A stretch of 64,000 nucleotides of DNA. Origin: Anthopleura xanthogrammica. Lineage: Eukaryota; Cnidaria; Anthozoa; Actiniaria; Actiniidae. Positions 37,801-48,329 of this stretch are shown in pieces. Position numbers and translations under genes: made by a program. Location of the stretch: positions 1,947,001-2,011,000 of the forward strand of contig OZ025215.1 of NCBI GenBank assembly GCA_964019055.1, in the 5' to 3' direction. The notes beneath the pieces were generated by a model. It saw nothing but the letters and a program-made list of their open reading frames with translations, made no database searches and was not told where the DNA came from. Numbering within the stretch: the stretch's first letter is position 1; each line of letters opens with the position of its first letter.

Positions 37801-40800
37801 ATTCCATGTCTGTACTTACCATAGTTACATCCATACAGTTCTATTCTCATACATATACCAGTATTCCATGTCTGTACTTACCATAGTCACATCTATACAG
37901 TTCTATTCTCATACATATACCAGTATTCCATGTCTGTACTTACCATAGTCACATCCATACAGTTCTATTCTCATAGATATACCAGTATTCCATGTCTGTA
38001 CTTACCATAGTCACATCCATACAGTTCTATTCTCATACATATAGCAGTATTCCATGTCTGTACTTACCATAGTCACATCCATACAGTTCTATTCTCATAC
38101 ATATAGCAGTATTCCATGTCTGTACTTACCATAGTGACATCCATACAGTTCTATTCTCATACATATAGCAGTATTCCATGTCTGTACTTACCATAGTCAC
38201 ATCCATACAGTTCTATTCTCATACATATAGCAGTATTCCATGTCTGTACTTACCATAGTGACATCCATACAGTTCTATTCTCATACATATAGCAGTATTC
38301 CATGTCTGTACTTACCATAGTCACATCCATACAGTTCTATTCTCATACATATAGCAGTATTCCATGTCTGTACTTACCATAGTCACATCTATACAGTTCT
38401 ATTCTCATACATATAGCAGTATTCCATGTCTGTACTTACCATAGTCACATCCATACAGTTCTATTCTCATACATATAGCAGTATTCCATGTCTGTACTTA
38501 CCATAGTGACATCCATACAGTTCTATTCTCATACATATAGCAGTATTCCATGTCTGTACTTACCATAGTCACATCCATACAGTTCTATTCTCATACATAT
38601 AGCAGTATTCCATGTCTGTACTTACCATAGTGACATCCATACAGTTCTATTCTCATACATATAGCAGTATTCCATGTCTGTACTTACCATAGTCACATCC
38701 ATACAGTTCTATTCTCATACATATAGCAGTATTCCATGTCTGTACTTACCATAGTCACATCCATACAGTTCTATTCTCATACATATACCAGTATTCCACA
38801 TCTGTACTTACCATAGTCACATCCATACAGTTCTATTCTCATACATATAGCAGTATTCCATGTCTGTACTTACCATAGTCACATCTATACAGTTCTATTC
38901 TCATACATATACCAGTATTCCATGTCTGTTCTTACCATAGTGACATCCATACAGTTCTATTCTCATACATATAGCAGTATTCCATGACTGTACTTGCCAT
39001 AGTCACATCTATACAGTTCTATTCTCATACATATACCAGTATTCCATGTCTGTACTTACCATAGTGACATCCATACAGTTCTATTCTCATACATATACTA
39101 GTATTCCATGTCTGTGGTGTGACTCGAACATGCCTTGCTGTAACTGGATGACTTAGCCATTGCACTCTTATATCTTCCCTGTCACTGTTGCCTTGGAATA
39201 TCTGAAGAAATACCAGTTAGTTTCAGCATAATAATTTTAGTTGTAACTTGAGTTCATGGATAGAAATCTTGAATGAAGATTTTTAACATGCAATATGTCA
39301 TATTATGTTCTACCTTATTGTTTCCTCCATCTTTGTAGGTGTTCCACAGATTACCATCTATACTGTAACTGATAGTGTAGGTCGTAACCCACTTATCCAT
39401 GAATTGGTCACCCTGTGTTGCTATACCTGTCACTGTCATCACTCGTCCCAGGTTAATCTGTATGTACTCTGTGTTAGATGTCGTACTGCTACACCATGAG
39501 TCATTGCCATAGAGACGACCATGTGATGCAGTATGGGTGTTGTCAAAGTGAGATGATGATGTCATTTGGCTGTTTTGAATGACGCCAAGTGTTTCAAGTC
39601 CAACAGGTGAATTACAAGCTGTAATGATATATTTTAATCTTTTTACAAATTATTGTTATTTTTTTCATTGGGTTTAAAAAAAACAAATCATTAAAGGTGT
39701 AAGCTAACCTGTTGGTATCCCATTCACCTCCACTCTCATGGCTGGATGATTATTAAAGTTCACGGGATAGAATCGGACAAATTTGGCTTTGATGGGATGG
39801 CTTAGACTGTTCCTCACGACTTTTTCTCTATTTGTGTTGCCAGTAAATGCCTATCAAGTGGGGTAAAATTGATATTTTTTAGAACAATTAAGATATCATC
39901 GATGGTATTTTTTGAGTTGCCTATCACTAGGGCTTTCTGAAAAAAATAACAGAGATGACATCCCATCATTTCTGATATACTTGTATATATACCTAAAAGG
40001 ATCAGAATTTCTACATTTCTTTCATATATATATAAACATTTGTTACCAAGTTGTTCTAGAATACCTAATGAGGCTTTTTAACATGTTTGTAGCTGATTTG
40101 CTCCTTGTTTACTGTTTATTTTTCAACAAAAATAGCACTTATGCAAAAATGTCAAAGTTTTAGGGATTCGGTGTATATATATATAAATATATATTTATAA
40201 ATTTACGCATGTATTTTGCTAGCCTACTGTTTCATATGTCTAATATGACACTTTGACTTATGAGTACATGAACATCACACTTCACGTACGTATTATTTAC
40301 GGATAAAAAAATTGGAATATACTATTCTGTGTTAATGTATCAATAGGTGCATGTTTATTAATAATTTTTATATAATTTTCATGCTAAAGTGAATTATTGC
40401 AAAGGTGATCTCTTTTAGGTTTTTCGGGTCTTTCTCCTGTTGTATGAAGTATATTATTGTATTCCAGGTTAGGATTCTAGTCAATAAAATTTTCCTTGTC
40501 TGGTAATAATTAATTCGAATTCATATTATCCAAGGACACTCTTATTATGTACGTTGTAACGTATTTACCTTGACAATATTATTTTCCTGGTAATAACTCC
40601 AGTTCACATTATTCACGGACATCCTTAACTTGTATGATACTGTCCACTCTGACAAACTATATCCAGAGCTTTGTGTAGCCACAGCACACACGAAGATCAC
40701 AGGACCAAGGTCTATCTGCAGCCATTCACCAGATGTTGTTTTTGGTGCCCAGGCTTTACTGGATGTTAAGAGTCTTGCAAAGAATGTTTTATAACGATCA

Positions 40801-43800
40801 TCATAATATGAACTGGCAGTAAACCTATGATCCGGGATGATACTAGAGTAAGATAAACCAAAAGGTAGCGATGAACAGCCTGAGGGAAAAAAAGTATAAT
40901 CCAGATTTAAGTGTTAATTTATTTAATTAAAAAAGTTTCAGATACTTTTTGAAAAATATATTCAATAAGTATTCATCGTTAAAGGAACACTTGGATGAAA
41001 ATCGATGAAAATTGAAAATGACTTGAAACTTGTTTAAACTTGCTGTTTTCCTGGATCGAGGAGGCGAAAACGAGGCTAGTCAGTCGTCAATGATCTGTGG
41101 AAAGCTGGCTTTTCTCTTTGACACCACTAAAAACGATTCTTAATGGATGTAAACACCATGTAAAGCTTGCACACAGAAGCTTGCACACAGAAGCTTGCAC
41201 ACAGAAGCTTGCACACATATAATGAATTACTGACTAGCCTCGTTTTCGCCCCCTCGATCCAGGCCGTCCGTTTGTGTCCGCCATGTTCGGAATCGGTGTA
41301 TAAGAACCCAACAGTAGCCATGCAACAAAAAATGACGTCATTTACTCAAACTTATTATCCTTTTAGTTTTTAACCCAATTTTTTTTCAACTGCAAGTGGT
41401 TCTCACGCAAGCTACAATGTTTGCCAATCTGGTTTTCATAATCATAATTGTACTCAAATACTTGAATTTTCGGACTTTCAAATAATGAGGCGTTTTCATC
41501 CAAGTGCCCCTTTAATGTTCCTATTTTAATTACTTTACAGCATTTCATTGTTAGTTACCTCCATCGTGTTTTATTCCATACAGTTCTGTTCTCATGCAGT
41601 TTGTACTTCCATAATGACTTGTAGGTGCAACACGTATGTACTGACTAACAGTACGATCATACAAGAGATTCTTAACTGTAGTAATGGTGTCGAAGTTACC
41701 TGTAAATGACTTTTTTAAAAAATCCAATATTTTACGAATTTAAATGTGTTTTTTAACATCAGATTCTTATCAAATTTTTTATTCATTCCCTGGATTTTGG
41801 ACTCTCGTACATCGTCAGGAGTATACAATGGGTTAGCAAAACTTACAATCTTTTATAGACCTGAAATGAGCAACTCAGATAATGTATGGAAGGCTAAAAT
41901 ATATATAAATTAATAGACCCGCACGCGGACACATATCTAAGGGATATAATAACTGAGTTCATGATAAAATCTTTATAAAAATCCTAATAAGAATAATAGT
42001 AATTATCTATGTAGTATCGATTTTTTCCCAATATCTTAGTAAATACCATAGGATTTATATTTACCATAATTTAGCTTAGGTTATTGTCTAATAAATAATA
42101 TTGCTAAGTATAAATAAGTGGATTTTAGATTTATATCTTAGTTCAAATAATAATAGTTTCAACTTCTAGTTTTATAAGTTTTTTCATTAAAAGTAAATTA
42201 ATGATTATAGATTAATGGAGATTTTTGAATAGATTTTAGTGAATATCTTAGGATTTATATCATGAACTTTATCATATTCCTTTAGGTATTTGTCCACATA
42301 CAGGGCGAAAGTTATCTATATTTATATTTTTAGCCTTCCATACATTATCTGAATTGCTCATTTTAGGTCTATAAAAGATTTTAAGTTTTGCTAATCCATT
42401 GTATACCCCTGATGATGGACGAGAGTCCGAAAGCTAGGGAATGAATAAAAAATATTCGTTTGCTGGTGAAACATATTTAAGTTTAAAAAATAAGACTATA
42501 AACAGACATTATACTTGGAGTTAATTACAGGTCAATAGTTTTTTACTAGCTTCTGAATTATTTATAATGGGATTCTAATGCAAGCTTACCCGCTTTTGGC
42601 TGCTTTCAATATATTTAGTAAACGTAGACCCACCATTTGATGTGAGTATGTTGTAAGACTGTACCCACTGATCTGTCATGTGGTCACCCTGTGTTGCTAT
42701 ACCACAAATGATGTAAGGGGATCCTAAGTTAATCTGAAGATATGGAGAAGAGTCACTTGTAGCAGCACACCATGATGATCCTGCTGTGTAGTTTAGTCTT
42801 GCCTTGGATGGTGATGTGGTGCTGTTGTAAGATGATGATGACGTCATGTCGCTGTCTGGTATCTTACCACTACCAATACCAACTGGTAAAGCGCTGCACG
42901 ACAAACCTAGAGATGTAATAAGTTAACAAGTGCAATTAATTAAATAACAAAAAGCTATGACATCAGAAAAAATACAAGTCAACTCTTACCTCTGCGAAGA
43001 CCATAAGCTTCAACACGAAGTACCTTATAACCGGAAGACCTCGTGGGTATAAACCTGATGTATCTGACCAGAATTGGATAATGTAGGACATTCTTGACAA
43101 CAGTATTACTATCTGTATTACCAGGAAACAACTAGAAGAAAAATAGCAACATCTAAGACATTCTTGACAACAGTATTACTATCTGTATTACCAGGAAACA
43201 ACTAGAAGAAAAATAGCAACATCTAAGACATTCTAGACAACAGTATTACTATCTGTATTACCAGGAAACAACTAGAAGAAAAATAGCAACATCTAAGACA
43301 TTCTTGACAACAGTATTCCTATCTGTATTACCAGGAAACAACTAGAAGAAAAATAGCAACATGTAAGACATTCTTGACAACAGTATTACTATCTGTATTA
43401 CCAGGAAACAACTAGAAGAAAAATAGCAACATCTAAGACATTCTAGACAACAGTATTACTATCTGTATTACCAGGAAACAACTAGAAGAAAAATAGCAAC
43501 ATCTAAGACATTCTTGACAACAGTATTCCTATCTGTATTACCAGGAAACAACTAGAAGAAAAATAGCAACATCTAAGACATTCTTGACAACAGTATTACT
43601 ATCTGTATTACCAGGAAACAACTAGAAGAAAAATAGCAACATCTAAGACATTCTAGACAACAGTATTACTATCTGTATTACCAGGAAACAACTAGAAGAA
43701 AAATAGCAACATCTAAGACATTCTTGACAACAGTATTCCTATCTGTATTACCAGGAAACAACTAGAAGAAAAATAGCAACATCTAAGACATTCTTGACAA

Positions 43801-46800
43801 CAGTATTACTATCTGTATTACCAGGAAACAACTAGAAGAAAAATAGCAACATCTAAGACATTCTTGACAACAGTATTACTATCTGTATTACCAGGAAACA
43901 ACTAGAAGAAAAATAGCAACATCTAAGACATTCTTGACAACAGTATTACTATCTGTATTACCAGGAAACAACTAGAAGAATAATAGCAACATCTAAGACA
44001 TTTTTGAAAACAGTTGGACAACACCATATAGAGCAAATAAGCAACATCCAATACATTGAGCATGACGTGGTATACCCTGTCTGTGCTGCCATTTCTGTAA
44101 GTAGTCCATGTGCTGTTATCAACAGATGTTGATATCTTGTACTGTGTAGTCCATTCAGAGCTGCCTCTGCCCCCTTGTGTAGCCACAGCACAGATAACAA
44201 ACACTTGACCCAAGTCTATCTGTAGATAGTCATTAGCGTCGGTGTTTGTTTTTGGTCCCCATCCTTTGCCGATCGCTCCATTCAGACGTGCATTCTTTGG
44301 TTTATAACGAGTATCGACAGCATTACCGGCGTAATATGAAGATGCTTTAAATCGGCCATCTGGTATAACACTACTGTCTGATATACCAACAGGACTATCT
44401 TGACAACCTGCGACAAAGTAAAAGTGAACGCTATTGCGAAATGATTGCAAACTATTCTGCACCTCTAAGCGCCAATAGTTACAAGCAGAATTTGAAGCGT
44501 TAGCTAATTATCTTTCCTAATCCTGAGCACTCATGATTAAAAAAAATAATTAGCCAACGCTAGCTAGACTCGGCCACCTCTTCTTTCCGCCACGTGTTGG
44601 ATACAAGAAAATATATTTCACCATGTTTAATGGAGGATCATTACATCTACGATGTACCAACATTTAAATCAACATTAATTTTATTTTACTTCACCTTCAC
44701 AAATTTAGTAGGGAGTTAACATACTTGCACACAGTGTTTACGGACAACGGACTTTCGATCAAACACCGTCGTGAGTGTTAGCTCATTTAGGCTAAAATAA
44801 ACTACAAAACTCCAAGGTAAACTCGTTTTACTAAGACATTTTCATACTCTTTTACGACCCGAAGACAAATGAGTTCTCTCATTCACATCTCTCTCTTCTA
44901 AGACTCGGTCCAGTCTCTCACATGAGCACGTGACGGTGGGACATAGGAAAGCCCATATTCTCTAGTGAGAAGGCTGGGAACTACAACAGCTGGTAGCCGA
45001 TTATTGTTGACCATTTATTTCTATATTTTAAATACATACTACTTATACAATGATTTAGAGTGGTATACCAGGGCATATCCCACGCGTCACTTGTATTTTC
45101 TAGTATACACATGAGCCTTTAGGCGAGAAAGCATTGTAAAACAATTTTATTCCACACCATAGAAAATTCAAATGTGATATTCAACGCGCAGCGCATGATG
45201 GGAAGGAAGAGTGAAATACCGACGAATATACCGACGAACAGCTTCCCTGCATTCTGAACGAGCAAGGCTTCTTGGAGAATTACATTTTAGACATATCGTT
45301 CTAAATATTTTTCTGAAAAAGCGTAGGTTTTCACAATCATAATAACTGACTTCTAATAAGATAAAATTTGGTAGGTACACCTACTTGCAAGAACGTTGTC
45401 ATACAACATTTGAGTATTTGTAGTTTAGTGGATTAGGAATAAATTAAAAGTACAAAAGAAGATCATTGAAGCAAAACTCTTTCTTTTGTACTTTGAATTT
45501 ATTCCTAATCTTGAAACTACAAATGTTCAAATGTTGTATGACAACGTTTTTGCAATTAGGTGTATGTCGTGGCGGGTATTACTGACATACTGATCTATAC
45601 ATTTATCTAAACAGACAATTCGCAAAAAGTGAGAATATATACTGATCAGACGTTTTGTTAGCATGCATAAATATACTTTAATTTGGATTGCGATAATGAA
45701 AACGAAAATGCATTCCAAAGTGTGACACCAGTATACCCTGTTATAGAGTTCGTGACAAATACGTATATCGCATATAAAATCTAAGAAATTAAGTAAATAA
45801 TGAAATTAAATATAAGAAATTACTTTGGGTTTTTTATCAACGGCAGCCAGCAAGTCTGGACGTAACAACAAACAAAAACTATTTTTCTCACAAAATGTAC
45901 CCAAAATAGATTTTGATTCTGGGGGATTTTACCAAATGAAGACACGATTTTTTTTCCATAATTTTTTCTTATTCTTCTAGAAATACAAATCATGCATTAA
46001 CGCTATAGATGTCTTAATGAGCATTAAAGTGCCTGATGTCACCGTCATTAATCGAATATGGCAAAAATAAACCTTAATCAGTTCAAAACACATCACTCAA
46101 TCATTGAAACATCAAAAATCGGGTCATCGAACAGCTCACCTCATGTAGATTCTATACCAAGAATATTATAAAATTTGAAATTAAAATAGCAAAAGAATCA
46201 GAGAAGAAGTTAGTTTTAAAGAGATATTCCGATATCTGTTTCCATATCATCATTATCATCATCATAGAAATAAAAGTACACTATCTATATATACACATTG
46301 TCTTATATTTTTCTAACTACATGCTTCATAAGCTTTAGAGAGCTTAGATCGAAACTGAAAGCCGCATTGCAAATTTCCGGGGGAATGTTTTTGTTGATTT
46401 ACTGATCCTTTTGATCCCAACTTTCACAACAAAACCGAATAAATCTGATGAAAAGAATAGATACAGTACCAACAATTCTTTCTCATAGCACCAGGCTTGA
46501 AGTCTTAACAATAACAACTATAATCTGCCACGGTTTTGTTATTGAATGAAATGTGTAATTACTTACTCGATTTAAAGCAGTTTAATCTAGAGTCTCTAAA
46601 TGTTTATTATCTCATAAAACATATCTTAATTTCAAGCTAGCAAGCCAAGAATGTGAATTATTGTTGGTCAAGTTTAAATTAGTGGTTGTTGTTTTGGTGG
46701 AGGAATTTTAGCTTACTCTAACTTGCTGACGTCAGCTATGCTTCATATATGGATATCACTTCATTTAATTAAATACTATATATAATAAGAATGGAAACTT

Positions 46801-46881
46801 ACCATTAGATTGGTGTAGGACGATAGATATAAAAACGGTAAGCCCTTTGAGGAAACTTCGGTTGGATGAAAAGCTCTTCAT
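26247..46881 (-). CDS. Gene A: complete discoidin x4 / Ig / FN3 x3 receptor with ITAM-like tail, 1451 aa
   Basis: Exons in order: 46803-46881, 44076-44407, 42990-43131, 42590-42906, 41559-41709, 40569-40879, 39709-39850, 39314-39618, 39060-39201, 37331-37565, 37009-37124, 36294-36593, 35466-35774, 34876-34982, 30178-30373, 29763-29862, 29084-29336, 28780-28825, 28253-28324, 27824-27904, 27463-27484, 27181-27208 and 26247-26816. They sum to 4356 nt with all phases matching and one stop. Residues: leader 1-26, discoidins 27-184, 185-340, 341-491 and 492-640, Ig 641-757, FN3 758-857, 858-960 and 961-1061, membrane-proximal 1062-1179, stalk to 1218, membrane helix about 1219-1242, tail to 1451. 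It probably sits in the plasma membrane, binds an unknown ligand and recruits SH2 proteins through tail tyrosines. No kinase or phosphatase domain. Small exons were placed by phase and by comparison with B and D. Confidence 0.85.
27181..27484 (-). CDS. Gene A juxtamembrane mini-exons (22 and 28 nt)
   Basis: Exon 27463-27484 (phase 1-2, NLKVCQ) and 27181-27208 (phase 2-0, SKTTDVEFE). The second ends GAG|GCAAGA, a GC donor, aligned with ATGAG|GTGAG in gene B. Both are required to carry the frame from the membrane exon (phase 1) to the tail exon (phase 0), and each has a partner of similar size in genes B and D. Confidence 0.6.
27824..27904 (-). CDS. Gene A transmembrane exon
   Basis: 81 nt coding TFAIIGTLALIIIVLLIYT followed by RRLRRQN: one membrane helix with a basic stop-transfer on the cytoplasmic side. 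Confidence 0.88.
28253..28825 (-). CDS. Gene A stalk exons
   Basis: Exons 28780-28825 (46 nt, DLVGPISVIARSHLA, phase 0-1) and 28253-28324 (72 nt, GGKENNKGSRSDSSQSD, phase 1-1, GTTAGT donor). The first stands where genes B and D have a 13-nt microexon, and both kinds end in LAG. The second is a hydrophilic Ser/Asp-rich linker. Confidence 0.65.
28894..29056. repeat. Hexamer microsatellite (GAGGCA)n, about 27 copies
   Basis: A perfect run in the gene A intron after the membrane-proximal exon, starting 28 nt downstream of the donor at 29084. The Ala-Glu open frame across it is an artefact. Confidence 0.97.
29084..29862 (-). CDS. Gene A membrane-proximal domain, two exons
   Basis: Exons 29763-29862 and 29084-29336 total 353 nt, exactly the size of the single exon in gene B. 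YQVIVKEM, LNYYITAELK, FVLGDGKRYGKYNN and YEIAERALTGE resemble the last extracellular domain of type IIb receptor phosphatases. Confidence 0.75.
29500..29519. repeat. Poly-C run of 20
   Basis: A homopolymer in the intron that splits the membrane-proximal domain of gene A. It is also a likely place for sequencing error. Confidence 0.9.
30178..34982 (-). CDS. Gene A FN3 domain 3 (matches FN3-6), split by a 4.5-kb intron
   Basis: Exons 34876-34982 (TGAPQQLSI, VVLQWKEPSAL) and 30178-30373 (ITLLGTKTYN, NYKFQVSAITRCGRGEKSSA). The intron is long because it holds a 3.9-kb inverted-repeat element; the same intron is about 160 bp in gene B. Confidence 0.83.
30789..34726. mobile_element. 3.9-kb inverted-repeat DNA element in gene A intron
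   Basis: Both ends carry CACTGTAAATTCGATCGA (left 30789, right ending 34726), followed by CTGATTCAGCCCC. The insertion is flanked by TA on both sides. The left subterminal block is repeated (about 30789-30935 and 30978-31125), and the interior holds a 119-bp satellite. No transposase frame was found, so it is non-autonomous. Superfamily not assigned. Confidence 0.8.
32150..33008. repeat. About 119-bp satellite, roughly 7 copies
   Basis: Units contain ATGCATACTGGACATGAGAT and a (CA)n stretch of variable length, and differ by small CAA insertions. The array lies inside the 3.9-kb element. Confidence 0.93.
34796..34852. repeat. (AAC)n microsatellite
   Basis: It starts about 24 bp downstream of the donor of exon 34876-34982 in gene A. 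Confidence 0.9.
35466..35774 (-). CDS. Gene A FN3 domain 2 (matches FN3-5)
   Basis: 309 nt, phase 1-1: PSAPPRGLSTSK, VLSWQTISLEKANGP, CSRFDVSMRGYTIAGPGP. Confidence 0.85.
36294..36593 (-). CDS. Gene A FN3 domain 1 (matches FN3-4 of gene C)
   Basis: 300 nt, phase 1-1: APSAPLGLRSK, LQLTWDVPAVRNG, DYWFRVRGV. The order and the APS..L start align it with FN3-4 of genes B and C, so the first three FN3 domains of gene C have no equivalent here. Confidence 0.85.
37009..37565 (-). CDS. Gene A immunoglobulin-like domain
   Basis: Exons 37331-37565 and 37009-37124. DLVCIVH, FKWYTG and YACRAMHG give the two Ig cysteines and the tryptophan. An extra cysteine pair (SCFKLGWESCFK) precedes the F-strand cysteine, unlike gene C. 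Confidence 0.78.
37760..39125 (-). repeat. 62-bp minisatellite carrying a 5' splice site, 21 copies (gene A)
   Basis: Splice donors recur every 62 bp from 39060 (the real exon end) down to 37820: 20 intervals, 21 copies. Each unit repeats the discoidin-4 end CMRIELYGC plus GTAAGT, with CTATAT/CTGGTAT variants. One copy near 38998 has a GC in place of GT. A paralogous shorter array is in gene C. Confidence 0.96.
39060..39618 (-). CDS. Gene A discoidin domain 4
   Basis: Exons 39314-39618 and 39060-39201. CNSPVGLETLG start, YIQINLGRVMTVTGIATQGD core, CMRIELYGC end. The last part of its second exon, with the donor, is the seed of the 62-bp array that follows. Confidence 0.92.
39709..40879 (-). 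CDS. Gene A discoidin domain 3
   Basis: Exons 40569-40879 and 39709-39850. CSSLPFGLSYSSIIPDHRFT start, WLQIDLGPVIFVCAVATQ core, AMRVEVNG end. Confidence 0.92.
41051..41262. mobile_element. Palindromic MITE-like element with 15-bp repeats inside
   Basis: CCTGGATCGAGG...GCGAAAACGAGGCTAGTCAGT on the left is mirrored on the right. Inside, 41165-41217 has four copies of a 15-bp unit (AGAAGCTTGCACACA). Confidence 0.7.
41559..42906 (-). CDS. Gene A discoidin domain 2
   Basis: Exons 42590-42906 and 41559-41709. CSALPVGIGSG start, YLQINLGSPYIICGIATQGD core and CMRTELYG end. The second exon's acceptor is AAAAAAG with few pyrimidines. A foldback element fills most of the intron. Confidence 0.9.
41774..42452. 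mobile_element. Foldback element in the discoidin-2 intron of gene A
   Basis: Terminal inverted repeats of about 140 bp start TTTTTTATTCATTCCCT. The 680-bp element ends about 65 bp from the exon acceptor at 41709. No ORF. Confidence 0.75.
42990..44407 (-). CDS. Gene A discoidin domain 1
   Basis: Exons 44076-44407 and 42990-43131. CQDSPVG start, DYLQIDLGQVFVICAVATQG core, EWTTQYKIS, then LFPGNTD and VLRVEAYG. The intron between them is filled by the 70-bp acceptor-bearing minisatellite. Confidence 0.92.
43062..44000 (-). repeat. 70-bp minisatellite carrying a 3' splice site, 13 copies (gene A)
   Basis: Each unit holds TTTTTCTTCTAG followed by the first bases of the second discoidin-1 exon (LFPGNTDSNTVVKNV). 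Acceptors recur every 70 bp from 43131 (the real one) to 43971. Copies differ by single bases in a higher-order pattern. Confidence 0.96.
45378..45562. mobile_element. 185-bp hairpin element in gene A intron 1
   Basis: The two arms match over about 80 bp each as reverse complements (CACCTA.TTGCAA.AACGTTG), with a short loop. MITE-like, non-coding. Confidence 0.75.
46803..46881 (-). CDS. Gene A exon 1: signal peptide
   Basis: ATG at 46881, 26 codons plus one base. SFLKGLTVFISIVLHQS is the hydrophobic part, followed by GTAAGT. Confidence 0.82.
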
Positions 46882-48329
46882 GATAAATAAGTACGCTGTT
46901 ATAAAACCAAAAGCATGACACGGAAGTCTTTGAATCCGAACATTAGGCCGAAGCCAGTGCGTGACGAAACATGTGACCTTGATGCATCCAATCGTAAAGC
47001 TGGAAATGGACATGAAGTTTCTTGTTTCTTGGTTAATTCACTTTCTATATATACAAACTATTAATTGACATTAAATGTCAATTTGCGGTAAAATAAATCC
47101 TTTTAGACTGAACGCTTCTTTTTTCCAGTTCTTATATTTCATTTTCCATACCAAAAAAAAAAAAAAAAAATTAAAGTTAAATTCTGGAATATTATTTTTT
47201 TTAGAAGTATTGCTTCCCTTTTAGCTTTAAAAAAATCAATATTTGAATAGTGAACTAATAAAAACAATCAGTACTATACTTAAGCTTTTGATTTAGAATT
47301 CTTGCTGCCTTTTATAACTGCAATTTGATATCTGGTAGTTCTGAAATTCCTTTCCAGAAATTATTCTGATTAACAGAAGATATCACCCATTTACCTTACG
47401 CATTCTAATGAAAGGAATTTGGAGTCGCTTATTTAATCTATGAATAAGCAATTACTATCTTCCTTGAATTATAGGGTGACTTAGTGTCGACCATCAGCTC
47501 CATTATACCTTTACTGGTTAATTAAAAAAAACTATTTTTAGCGGACGTCATCGTTTTTGTTATATATTACATTATTCAACCATTTCAAGTGGTTCTAAAC
47601 CTTGATAAACTCTTTAATAATATACATGGAAAAATTACTCGAATTTGATTAGCTTAGAGCAGTGCAGTTCAAGTGTAACACAGTGCAAAAATCTGTAACA
47701 CAGTGCAAACAAGTGTAACACAGTGCAAATTACATTTTCCGAAAACGGTCTTGAAACCAATTTTTTTTTTATTCTGCTGTTGATAACATTATTAAGCATC
47801 AAGACTATGCATTTTCCGATCGCGAAGGAACAAGTTCAAGCGGTGAAAACGGCTAAAAAGTTGGTGATTTTGTTTGTTTTTGAATAATTTTTTGTCGGTT
47901 TCAGTTGGAGAGCGCGCGCTCAGAGTTTTTTCTTGAGATTTTCAAAGTCAGACGGTACGTAATATGTGTAAGGTTTTTCATGTATATCATTAACAAGTAA
48001 TCATATGGTTTTTCGTTCAATTTGGGATAATTCGCACTCGTGTGTTTTTCAAGGAGTTTAAATTGCACTCGACCTACGGTCTCATGCAATTTGAACTATT
48101 TGAAAAACCCACTCGTGCAAATTAATCCCAAATTAAACTCGAAACCATACTATTACATATACTTAACGCACTTAGTCAAACTTTTTAAACTTTTTCTAAG
48201 GAACTAGTTTCGTCTCCTGCTAGACCTTTTCAAACCTTAAAGTTCGTAATTTACAGTGGTTGCGTACGAGAATTTAAAAAAAAATCTAACGCTTGCTTTC
48301 GCTCGCTCTCGATAATACATAGCTTTTCC
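46882..48329. other. Intergenic space between gene D stop and gene A start
   Basis: 1.45 kb. It contains three copies of a 20-bp unit TGTAACACAGTGCAAA (47675-47728) and a hairpin at 47996-48158. No gene or clear promoter motif was seen. Confidence 0.5.
47996..48158. repeat. Hairpin, MITE-like
   Basis: Arms contain TATGGTTT..GTTCAATTTGGGATAATT and the mirrored sequence around a centre TGCACTCGACCTACGG. Confidence 0.6.

Noticed and set aside
37760..39125. CRISPR-like regular repeat
   Set aside because: Units are contiguous with no unique spacers, and the unit is an exon end with a splice donor; the genome is eukaryotic.
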